A stretch of 64,000 nucleotides of DNA, taken from NCBI GenBank assembly GCA_050084985.1, contig JBITNC010000002.1, forward strand, positions 20,770,001 to 20,834,000. The letters are read 5' to 3'. The DNA is from Nageia nagi. Its lineage: Eukaryota > Pinophyta. The first letter of the stretch is position 1. The number at the start of each line of letters is the position of its first letter. This document shows positions 46,930 to 57,454 of this stretch, piece after piece. The position numbers and the translations under genes were made by a program. Below the pieces are notes generated by a model. It was not told the origin of the DNA. It was given only the letters and a program-made list of their open reading frames with translations, and made no database searches.

Positions 46930-48949
46930 TGTTGGACTTCGAGTGACACTGAGAAGGGGGGGTGAATCAGTGTATATAAAATAATCAATTTAACCTTCTT
47001 AAATAAATATAGATTAAAAGCAAGAGAAAATTGAGTAAGCACACCAATACATCACACAACACCAGATGTAACGAGGTTCACCAGATTGGCTACATCCCCA
47101 AAAATGACTGCTTGGACACCAATCCAAATCCAGCCATTAAAGAAAGCTTACAGATTCACAGCACCAACTGTGAAGGGTAGCACCAACTACCACTTTGCAA
47201 ATAGCAGCACCTACTACTTGGAGCACCAACTCCAGCTCTCAAGCACCCACTTGAGACAACATTCAAAAAGGAGGAAAGAATACAGTTCTAGAAGACCCTC
47301 AATGGTCTAGCTCTAATGTTCACTATTTTATCTCTGCACATAGCTCCAAAGTAACACACTTAAACAATCACACTCCTATCTGCATATTCATTTGCTCACT
47401 TCATGTTCTCCTAATACTCCCCTCTTCCACCCTATTACCTCCACGACCACTCTTCTCTCCACACTCCTCTCCTCTTTCATGCTCTTACCACACCAATCAC
47501 CCTTCTCTACTCGCCCATTTTTTTACTTCATCTACAATCCACACTTCACGTACTTACCTGCAACCGTTACACATCAAGAAAGCCCCTCACGAAATTGTTC
47601 CTGTCATGACATGTTACCAAAAACAAACTTAAAAGGAATCTTTATTTGTAACTGCTCCTGCACTAAGAGAGTTCACTATCTGAGACTGCAACTGCTGTAA
47701 CTGATGAACGCTCCTCTTGCTCAAATAGAGTTGTTTATACATGTATACCTTTTTCTCCACTGATTTTAGAGATTTGATAGTATCTGATTATTTCTGATAA
47801 TTTTGGACTCTTTTCTTCTTCATAATGGTATTTCTGATAATTTTAGACTCTTTTCTTCTTCATAATGGTATTTCTGATAAGCCCAGACTCTGTCTCGCTT
47901 ATCGGATGTTTATTGTATACATCGTGATGTCATCATCTCCGAACTCCGGAAGTAGAGTAAAATGCTTCCCGCATGATGTCATCATCTTCGAACTCCGAAA
48001 GAGAGTTCTAAGGTATCTTCATGGCCTTCCAGACTTTTCAACACTAACATCGTGATGTCATCATCTCCAAACTCCGAAAGAGAGTTCCAAGGTATCTTCA
48101 TGGCCTTCTGAACTTTTCAACACTAACACTGTGATGTCATCATCTCTGAACTTCGAAAGAGAGTTCCAATGTATCTACATGGCTTTCCAGACTTTTCAAC
48201 ACCTACATCGTGATGTCATCATCTCTGGACTTCGATCTTTACCAAAACACGACTATCTTATCCTCTGTGACATCATCCTTTTAATCCAGAACATTTTACT
48301 TCTGGAACATTTACTTTATGGACTTTAGATTTTCAATCTCTCTTTGCTGATCTCATCTCTGCATTTTGGAATGCTTTACTCACCAACTATTTGATCACTC
48401 TTTGCTGACCTCATCACTTTCAGGATCTGAGCTCATTCAAAAATGTGAACATTGTTCTCCCCATGATGTCATCTCTTGCTTTCAGAATGTTTTACTCGCT
48501 GGCTCTGGCTCTTTTAGTCACCCCTTGCTGACCTCATCGCTTTTGGGATCTGGTCTCATTCAAAAATGTGAACGTTGTTCTCCCCATGACGTCATCTTCA
48601 TATTTCTGGAATGCTCTACTTCTGGAATACTTAATTAATTGGTTTCAGCTCCTTAATTTCTCTTTGCTGACCTCACCTTCTCCAGAACCCGGGCTTTTCC
48701 ACAACTCTCACCTTCTCCAGAACCTGGACTTTTCACAACTCTCACCTTCTCCAGAACCCAGACTTTTCAACAACTCTCACCTTATCTGGAACTTAGATTT
48801 TTCACAACTCTCACCTTCTCCAGAACGTCATCCCGGGGATCTTAAAATGAACTCATACTACTGCGCGAAGACATAGCCAAAACCAAATGGACGCGAAGAC
48901 ACAGCCGAAACCACGTGTTGACAACAATGACAATCACCCATGCTCAACA
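46930..48949 (-). repeat. 5' LTR of element F (right LTR)
   Basis: 2020 bp; plus-strand reading TGTTGGACTT...GCTCAACA. The array at 47900-48845 corresponds to that of the left LTR and includes one intact ATGACGTCAT palindrome at 48586-48595. Confidence 0.93.
47900..48845 (-). repeat. LTR-internal tandem array of F (right LTR)
   Basis: Eight TGATGTCA/TGACATCA/TGACGTCA-type cores between 47923 and 48595, followed by the 36-bp CTCACCTTCTCCAGAAC repeat (48680-48820). Confidence 0.88.
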
Positions 48950-48954
48950 AAAAT

Positions 48955-49640
48955 TTGGATTATAATGAAGAAATCTTAGAGAAAAAATCCATAATACAAG
49001 AAGTTGCTGATATAAGTGAAGGACAATTAAGTGAAATAGATGTCTTAGAAGGTGTCGAAAGGCTCTTTATTAATAATATTGAGCCACTCTGGAGTCATTT
49101 GGGTTTACCAAGACATATACAAGAAAAAATAAATAAAAATGTCGAATCATCAATCGTTTCATATGCATATATACCATCGGTAAATATGGTTACAATAAAA
49201 GAAAATGATATTGAAGATCAAAATAATGAACAAATAGATGAAGTTAATGAAAATCAAAATTTAATCAAAATAATAGCCAATACTTCTACAGATGAAATGA
49301 TTGCTGATTTCTCTCTTATATCATCTAATCCTTTAGTACATGAATTCAAAAATGTAGATCATATATGTGGTTCCTATGAAAGCCAAGTATGCACGAATGA
49401 ACAAACTCAAGAATACGATGAAGAATATAGTGTTAATGACAATAGCTGGATACCAGTACCAAATCAATTAGAAGAAGGGTCGCATATGCTTACTGAAAAG
49501 GTTTTAGAAATAAATATTAGTAATGATCCTCAAAATCCTAAAATTATTCAATTAGGAGAAAACCTCACAGAAAATGAATAAGAAAAAATTATAACCTTAT
49601 TAAAAGAATGAGAAAAGGTATTTGCATGGTCATATGTAGA
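48955..49640 (+). pseudogene. Element D protease-RT linker (right of F)
   Basis: Continues in frame from 30920. The segment is acidic and Asn/Glu-rich with no recognised domain. It leads, through stops at 49579 and near 49609, to the FAWSYVDMP motif that commonly precedes RT in plant gypsy elements. Confidence 0.8.
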
Positions 49641-50937
49641 CATGCCCAGGATAGATCCTAAATTAGTAGTACATAATTTAGCATTAAAGCCTGATGCTAA
49701 ACCCATTAAACAAAAATTGCATAAGATGCATCCTACTATAACATTAATGGTAAAAGAAGAACTCCAAAAATTATTAGAAGCCAAATTTATACAACCTATA
49801 TATTATTCAGATTGGATATCTAATATGGTACCTGTGAAAAAACCAAGTGGAAAAATAAGAATATGCATAGATTTTCGTGATCTTAACAAAGCTTGTCCTA
49901 AAGATGATTTCCCACTACCTAGCATTGACAATCTGGTAGATTCAACAGTAGGACATGATATGTTATCATTGATGGACGGGTTTTCTGGTTATAATCAAAT
50001 AAAAATAGCTATTGAAGATCAACATAAAATAGCTTTTATAACTCCTTGGGGTACCTTTTGTTATAAAGTTATGCCTTTTGGATTGAAAAATGCCAGGGTA
50101 ACTTATCAAAGAGCTATGACTTATATATTCCATGACTATATGCATGACATAGTAGAAGATTATGTCGATGATTTGTTGGTTAGATCTAAATATCGAGTAG
50201 ATCATGGAAAAGATCTAATTAAAGTCTTAGATAGGTTATTAGAACATAAAGTAAGGTTAAATCCAAAAAAATGTGTTTTTGGTGTAACTTCAAGAAAATT
50301 ATTAGGATTTATTGTGTCTCGATGAGGAATTGAAATAGATCCTAGTAAAGTGAAGGTAGTAGTAGATATGCCACCTCCTGCAAATCTAAAACAATTACAG
50401 AGTTTACAGGGTAAGTTACAAGCCATTAGAAGGTTTATAGCTCAACTTTCTGATAAATGTAAACCATTTACAAAATTATTAAAAAAGGGGATAGAATATC
50501 ATTGGGGCAAAGAGCAACAAGATGCATTCGATGAAATTAAAAGATATTTATTATCTCCTCCTATCTTAAGTCCACCAAGAAAAGATGTACCTTTTTTGTT
50601 ATATATTTCAGCTACTGAAACTACCTTAGGGACAATGCTTGCTCAAAAGGATGAACACAATAAAGAGCAAAATATATATTATTTGAGTAGAACCCTAGTG
50701 AGCTACGAGATTAAGTATATATATTTGGAAAAATTATGTCTTGCTGTCATTTTTGCTACTAAAAAACTTCGACATTATATGCTTAATCATACAACATATG
50801 TCGTTTCTAAAGTAGATCCATTGAAATATATGATGAATAAAACTTATCAAAATTCAAGAACTATAAAATGGATAATGCACTTAACTGAATTTGATTTACA
50901 TTTTATTGGACAAAAGTCAATAAAAGGATAAGTAATT
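49641..50937 (+). pseudogene. Element D reverse transcriptase and RNase H
   Basis: RT motifs in order: KEELQKLLEAKFIQP, VPVKKPSGKIRICIDFRDLN, SLMDGFSGYNQI, MPFGLKNA, EDYVDDLLV (catalytic YVDD at about 50161), LGFIVS. The stop at 50323 fits CGA to TGA. The tether and RNase H follow from 50350. The first RNase H motif reads YISATETTLGTML, where an Asp is expected at the position now Ser. Loss of this residue is common in elements that gained a second RNase H. Stop at 50929. Confidence 0.9.
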
Positions 50938-51633
50938 GCTGATTACCTCGTTGAGGCCCCATTGCAAGATGATAAACCACTTATCGTTGAATTACCTGAT
51001 GATGGAGTGTTTCAATTAGATGAAATTGAAATACCTGTAGAACCTGAAAATGATTGGGATATGACAATACACTTTGATGGTTCTCGATGTGAACAAGGTG
51101 ATGGAGCAGGTGTTGTATTCATAACACCGCAAGGTATCCCTATACCTTATGCATTTAAACTAAAATTTCCTTGTACTAATAATAATACGAAATATGAAGC
51201 TTTGATATTAGCATTAAAAACTGCTATTAAATTAAAACTTAAAAGAATAAAGCTTATTGGAGATTCTTTACTCATCATAAATCAAGTGAAAGGAATTTAT
51301 CAATGTAAAGAGCCTTTACTTCAAAAGTATAAAGTGTTAGTTGAAGAATTATTAAAATCTTTTGACCGATTTCTTATAGAAGCGGCACCAAGATCATCTA
51401 ATAGATTTGCAGATGCTATGGCTTCTATTGGATCTCTTATCCCAGAGGATCCTAAACAATCTTCAATTCAAGTTGAGATAATTCAATTATCTCAATCATC
51501 GTTACAACAGGAAGATGAAGAAAAAAATGTATTAAATATTGACATAAATGATAAAGATAATTGGTATAAAGAATTGATAGACTTTTTAAAATTTGGAAAT
51601 CTTCCTGCAAACCTTAATAAATCAGCACGATGA
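50938..51633 (+). pseudogene. Element D archaeal-type RNase H (aRH)
   Basis: A second RNase H domain downstream of the first: IHFDGSRC (Asp), NTKYEALILAL (Glu), LIGDSLLIINQ (Asp) and SSNRFADAMA (Asp) keep the four acidic positions. The extra aRH is a hallmark of the Tat lineage. The stop at 51631 (CGA to TGA fits) separates it from integrase. Confidence 0.88.
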
Positions 51634-52820
51634 GCTTTTAAAATTAAAGCAACTAAATATTGTTTGTTAGGGGACATTTTACATCGATGAAATTTTAATG
51701 GTATTTTACTCAGATGTCTTGAATGGAATGATGTTAAAAAGGCTATATCTTCTGTCCATGATGGAACATGTGGAGGACATTTTAATGGTGTTGCAATTGT
51801 AAAATGATTAATACGAATGGGGTATTATTGGCCAACTATGGAAAAAGATTGTTGTGAATATGTTAAAAAATATTTTAAATGTCAACAATACGCTCATTTA
51901 TTTTCACAACCATCTCAAGAACTGCATCCTATACAATCACTTTGGCCATTCTCTAAATGGGCATTAGATTTAATAGGACAAATTACACCTACATCTTCTG
52001 GTGGACATAAGTTCATAATTACAGTGACTGAATATTTTAATAAATGGGTAGAGGCTATTCCCATGACTTCCACTGTTGGCTCACGAATCGTGAATTTTAT
52101 AGAAAATTATATTATATGTAGATTTGGTGTGCCAAATCAATTAATTATGGATAATGGAAAAAAATTTAAAAATAAGGATGTAAAACAAATATGTGATAAG
52201 TATAATATTAAACAAAGTTTCTCCACTCCTTATTATCCACAAGGCAATGGATAGGCAGAGGCTACTAATAAAACTATTCGAAACATCTTAGCAAAAATAG
52301 TAAATGATTCTCATAGAGATTGGCATATTCAAATACTAAAAGCCTTATGGGCTTATCGTACCAGTGTACGCACTCCTATTGGGGCAACACCATTCTCTTT
52401 AGTGTACGAAACAGAAGCTATCCTACCTATAGAACTTGAGATACCATCCCTTAGAGTAAATCTGAGTGAGCAAAATTCCAATGAAGAAACAAGACAAACT
52501 CGCTTAGATCAACTGTTACTTTTAGATGAAAAATGTATTAATGCTTTAGAGCATATGCGTGTTTATCAGAAAAGGATAAAACGAGCTTTTGATAAAAGGC
52601 TCTAATTCATGAATTTGAAATAGGTGATTTGGTTTTAAAAGAAAATCAACAAACTTCACGAATAGAACGACAGCTTAGAGATAAGTTTGCTCCGAATTGG
52701 TTAGGACCATATATCATTAATAAAAAATTCGGTAGAGGAACTTATCATTTATCAGATTTAGAAGGAAATGAAGAACGTGAACCTATAAATATCATGCATC
52801 TTCAACCTTTCTATACATAA
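51634..52820 (+). pseudogene. Element D integrase
   Basis: Zinc-binding HHCC region with HDGTCGGHFNG and YFKCQQYAHL; core with DLIGQITPT, FGVPNQLIMDNG and YYPQGNG-stop-AEATNK. Aspartates are present, and Glu follows the stop codon at 52252 (fits CAG to TAG). Conserved ETEAILPIELE. A base loss near 52603 shifts the frame; the C-terminal GDLVLKENQQ and LGPYIINKKFGRGTY motif continues to the TAA after LQPFYT at 52820. No chromodomain is seen. Confidence 0.9.
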
Positions 52821-52917
52821 AAAAAAACAAAAAAAAATGTGTACATTAGTTTTCTTTTATTTTATTTTATTGTTAAAATAATAAATAAATAAAAGTATTA
52901 ATATTTGTCAAGTGTTA

Positions 52918-54138
52918 ATGATTAAAATAGAAAAGATGAATCTGGCAAGGGAATCTGTTGAAGGTAGCATAATGCCACCACAAGTACGATTTCCACCACT
53001 GAGATATCCAGGTGATTTCGCGTTAACATATTTACGACATAGATTTGATCTTAATCTTTTAAATTATTTACAATTGACTATTGATGAACAATATAAAAGA
53101 ATATTTCATATGTTTTGTGTTAGGAATAATGACTGGGGAGTCACTTTGTGTGGATACGAAGTAAGCATTATTTTAGATCCACCAATCTATTTCACCCATA
53201 TGGAAAGAATATCACAAAGAATAATGGCTTTCTGCTTACAATGGCCTTATGGAATACCAAAGATTGTGATAAATTGTCAATTAACTGAGTATCCACTCCT
53301 TTTAGCTAGGTTGAAATACATTAAATAATTAATAAAAAGCCTAGAATGGATGGATGAAATTCTACATTATTTACCTCATAAAAGGGTGATTTATGATTTT
53401 TCAAATACTTTTGTGGCTTTTCCTCCTAGAACGTCACAACAATATTATAGGCAAATTAATAGATGTTCTCGCATGCAAATGCGACACACAATTTGGGAAA
53501 TAAAGTTAGCGAAAAGGCAAGCTTTGCGTATTGCTGAACTTAAAATGATAAGTCAAATAAAGGTTAGAAATGAGATCATCGAAAGACTGTCAAAAGAATG
53601 CAGAGTACGGAATAATGGAAGTTATCTTCCAGGGTTTATAGATAGGTATGACAAAGATATCTTTATGAAAGTTATTCGTAATGCTCCTACTCCCTTGTAC
53701 TCAAATGTTTTTTCCATGCCTACAGAAATACAACAAAAATTGGCCTTGATATTCTATGATACACGCGAATCTTACGGTTGGGATGTCAAAATAAATGGGT
53801 ATCAAGTTATCATTTGTATCAATGCCTTTGAGTTATGGTGTTCTCCCAAATCAGAATATGATTTAATGATATATTTCTATCTTCTATGGCCTATAGAAAA
53901 ACCCAAAATAATGGTTGATTGTACTCACAACCAGACTTTAAGATATCGAGAACAACTCATTTCAATCACACAAAATGTGACATCTGAACACTTAGATTAT
54001 TGTGTTCCAGAAATTTATCATAATCAATTGGTATTAGATTTTAGTTTTTTGTTTAGTTCAACACATTGTTCATTTAATCCTGATGCAGTTCAAACTCGAT
54101 TTGAATGCGTCACGAATAGATTTCCTAGAAAATCATAA
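52918..54138 (+). pseudogene. Element D extra ORF encoding a duplicated unknown domain
   Basis: A frame of 406 codons, 98 bp after integrase, broken by one TAA (53326, fits CAA to TAA). I do not recognise the family. It contains two diverged copies of one module: DWGV...GYEVSI (residues 72-84) and WPYGIPKIVINC (109-120) match GWDV...GYQVII (287-299) and WPIEKPKIMVDC (324-335). In both copies the two Trp are exactly 36 residues apart. About 40 residues further on both have a Y/L-D-F-S motif (160 and 374). A basic, possibly helical linker (about 170-235) lies between. No signal peptide or membrane segment is evident. Confidence 0.75.
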
Positions 54139-54245
54139 AATCCTAAAAAATAGAAAAATCATAAAATCCTAAAAAATAGAAAAATCATAAAATCCTAAAA
54201 ATTTGAAAAATCATAAAATCCTAAAAAATTGAAAAATATAAAACA
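54132..54245 (+). repeat. Short tandem repeat after the extra ORF
   Basis: Four to five copies of a 26-bp unit, AAATCATAAAATCCTAAAAA with a variable end. Confidence 0.88.
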
Positions 54246-56280
54246 CATAAAATTTATAAAATTAAAAAATATACCTAGATGGGAACATCTAGAGGTCACT
54301 TGGCAATTGGGTGCCCTGCCCTTGTATGATGTAAATATATGTTGAATGTCATTGTAACAGTGATTATCCAGTAAATGTGTAATGTATGAAAAGGTTATGT
54401 TAGAATAATCTCCTTGTTATCACTACATTCACTTTATCCTTTCTTTCATAAAGAAATGACATACCTTAGATGATAGAAAAATATAAAATTTGTATGTTTG
54501 AAGAAAAATCAAAAACTCCAAACACTTAATACATTAAGGAATTCTAAGAGAATTTGAATGAAATTATTTTAGAAACATTAAGAGTGAAAAATTACATATC
54601 TATCCTATTATTCGTTTCATCCCGAACCCAAGAATCATTTGGTAAAAAAAAAAAAGAAAAAAGAGAATGACAAAAAAAAAAATATATATATATATAATTA
54701 TTACATAATATCAATGATTCTTGGGTGATTACAATATCCTCTATCGGGGCTATGAATGCCTGACTGGCAGTAGAGCAAGGTTGTAGCGGGATCAAGGTGG
54801 TTAAGCAACTTTCTATGGACCTCTATACGTTCCATATGGATGGATTAGCTCATTAATGTTTCTAAGATAATTCCATGTCAAATGATCTAAGAAGGGAAAT
54901 GAATGTCACTACACACACGGAGTTTTAGGTTTTTTATCAACATATAATAATATTGTTCGATATCATCTTAGGTTGTTAAATCTTGAAATAAAGAAAGATA
55001 AGGTAAATGTTATAATAACTTGGTTATTAATTCAAAGGTCACTTAATCTTTTTGTTATAATGAATATCCTTCATATTATATAATTTGTTGGTGTTTAGGA
55101 TCATTCATTTCATTTTGTAAAACCCATTTTTTACTATTATACATCCTATCTTTGAACATTATTAAAATTTGCTTTTCTTTGGGAAAGATAAGAATGATTA
55201 ATTATTGTTCTCTTGACCAAGACAAAGTTAATGTTCATATACATTCCTAAAGTCACTATTGTTTCATGTTAAGCCATGCTTTAATATATACCTATTACCT
55301 TTGAACATTATTAAAATTTGCTTTTCTTTGGTAAGGATAAGAATGATTATTTATTATTCTCCTAACCAAGACAAAGTTAATGTTCATATGCATCCATACG
55401 TCATTAGTCTCTATTACCTTTGAACATTATTAAAAGTTGCTTTTCTTTGGAAAGGATAAGAATGATTAATTATTGTTCTCCTGACCAAGATAAAGTTAAT
55501 GTTCATAACATCCATAAAGAATTAGTTTTCCATGTCAAGTGGTTTATTATAAAAAATTGCCAAGTGTGGAAAATGATGCATCTGATTCTGCAAAAATTTA
55601 ATAAAAATATGTCCTTAAATAATCTTAAAATCTAGAAAATTTAATATTTGAAAATAATGATTCTTAATTAATTAAGTTAATATATGTATTTTAGATATTT
55701 TAAATAATATCTAAAGTCAATATAAAAATTTAAATTTTAAATGATGTACTAAAAGATTTATTAAGTTATCATTAGAATCTAGGATATTAATGATTAGTTA
55801 TCAAATCTAAATCATGTTTGCATACATCACACAACCATTGTCATCATTTATAAAATATGTTATTAATTATTAAATTAATTAACAGGTTAATTAGCTGCAA
55901 TTTATAATCAAACTATTATTTAAACAAATTATGTTATTTCATGTTATCAAGTATCCTCGTATAGCTCACAATTATATCTATGCATCATACATTCTGAAAG
56001 TTACATCTATCATCAACATCTATTCATCATCAAGTAATTAAAAGATAATTATGTTTTCTACATAATATCACATCATACCTATTTTCATCATAAATCTATA
56101 TATAAAATGTAAAACCATACACCAAGAATCATAGAAACACTATAACATACCATCAATCTATCTATCACACAATAAAAATAATCTAAACAGTACATCAAGA
56201 AAATATAACACCATAATCATCATATCAACATGAGCCATAATACCAATAAATAAAAATACATCATATATATATCATCAAAA
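54246..56280 (+). other. Element D 3' UTR, AT-rich
   Basis: No gene. It includes three direct copies of a roughly 95-bp unit (about 55148-55245, 55296-55391, 55412-55508) with CTTTGAACATTATTAAAA and GACAAAGTTAATGTTCAT. Confidence 0.6.
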
Positions 56281-56288
56281 TAGGAATA

Positions 56289-56657
56289 TCAATGTCCTCC
56301 AGTAGATACAATATCATCATGAGGATCGCTAGGATGCTCTAAAGAACCCTCATCCCTAGTAATGGATCTCAAGCCTATAGCATATGTACGAGGAGATACA
56401 CCCCTAGCAGTAGACTGAGATTGAGAAACTGATGCTGCATGATAATTGTGACTCCCTGAATGACCCAAGCCACCAAAAACTGGTGAACGAGGAAACCCTG
56501 GTACTGGCCTAGGTGGTGAACTAGGACCATCTAAAAAATATCTCGAGAAACCAAGTAGCCAAAGCTCCACAGCCCTGCGATAATAATTCTGCTCTCTCAA
56601 CTGATCTACCATGAAAATTGTTTTGTTTTGTTTAAAAAAAAAAAACCCTTGCATCAC
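56289..56657 (-). CDS. Short antisense ORF near the 3' end of D
   Basis: 122 codons on the minus strand (a second ATG gives MVDQLREQ at codon 17). It is less AT-rich than its surroundings, with a Pro/Gly/Ser-rich middle and a YYRRAVELWLLGF segment. No family is recognised. Antisense ORFs between pol and the 3' LTR are known in some Tat elements, so it may be the remnant of such a gene. It may equally be chance. Confidence 0.35.
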   Translation of the reverse strand: MMQGFFFFKQNKTIFMVDQLREQNYYRRAVELWLLGFSRYFLDGPSSPPRPVPGFPRSPVFGGLGHSGSHNYHAASVSQSQSTARGVSPRTYAIGLRSITRDEGSLEHPSDPHDDIVSTGGH

Positions 56658-57125
56658 GGCTCGTTAGCGATCATTATGTCAATCGTTAATAATTTAAATC
56701 AAATCGATAACGATTGTTGATCGGCAACGATTCATAAGTAATCATTGGCGATTTATATTATTTGAAAATGTACAAAATGAAGTATATTTTCTTTAAATAT
56801 CTTAAAATTTATTTGTGTATAGACAAAAATTAAAAAGCTTCGTTCACTAAGGTGAAAGTGAACACATTATAAATCACATTATTTTTCACCTAGAAGAATG
56901 CTCCAATGTCACATGACTGCCAAATACATCGACACATGAAGGACTAGTATTGAGTAAACTTACTAGGGTAAAATGATTAAAATCGCTATTAAAACAAGTC
57001 TAAACACAAGAAATTAAGATATTCATAGCAAAATATACTATTATATAGTATTTTTACTATATAAATCCACGACGATCACTTTACAGTCATTAACAATAAT
57101 AAAAGATTGTCAACGATCTTTGACT
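56650..57125 (+). other. ACGAT-motif clusters in D 3' UTR
   Basis: Recurrent short motifs such as TAACGATT, CAACGATT, CAACGATC and GCGATCATT in both orientations at 56650-56760 and 57065-57120. Similar clusters occur in the leader (25605-25670) and LTR ends (59780-59950). Confidence 0.5.
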
Positions 57126-57440
57126 AAGTCAAATACGAAAAACAGATCAGACTAAGTTTGAGCTCAAATGGCAAAACAATCACAAGATGTAAGAGATCAT
57201 CTCAAACCTCGTTGTCGAGACAAAAGATAATATTATTACAATTCATATATTAAAGAAAACTTATACGGTATAGGTGTGCTTAGACATGCAAATGACATAA
57301 CAGAAATATAATGCAACTGTCACACAAGCTCAATATGTCATCGTACCGAAAATATCACTTCTGAACTTATCAATTTATCAAACAACAAAGCTTTCATTAT
57401 ATATTTTCAAAATTATCAACCTATCTTTAGTTGATATTTC

Positions 57441-57454
57441 AAAAAAGGGCAAAA
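57441..57454 (+). promoter_or_regulatory. Polypurine tract of element D
   Basis: AAAAAAGGGCAAAA immediately before the 3' LTR; one C interrupts it. Confidence 0.75.

Larger units (their letters stand above)
30921..48949 (-). mobile_element. Element F: SIRE-like Ty1/copia retrotransposon, split by G
   Basis: The perfect TSD AAAAT (30916-30920 and 48950-48954) brackets two LTRs of about 2.02 kb. Orientation is minus: the 5' LTR is on the right, next to a reversed tRNA-iMet primer binding site, and the purine tract is next to the left LTR. The copia order gag-protease-integrase-RT-RNase H runs right to left. A large gag with three Cys/His knuckles and a long coiled coil, and the GWHSKKQ...CCTQILWMK RNase H motif, fit the SIRE/Maximus group. 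The net length without G is 9389 bp. Stops and a few frameshifts inactivate it. Confidence 0.92.

Noticed and set aside
46911-46930. tRNA gene end (GCTCTGATACCA)
   Set aside because: It is the reversed primer binding site of element F beside its LTR; no cloverleaf is present.
47086-48876. Short open frames in the F LTR
   Set aside because: Non-coding LTR sequence; peptides follow the tandem array.
26879-52820. Reassigned stop codons or RNA editing explaining in-frame stops
   Set aside because: All three stop codons occur at positions of different residues (Gln, Arg, Trp), and conserved copies use normal codons; transition decay explains this more simply.
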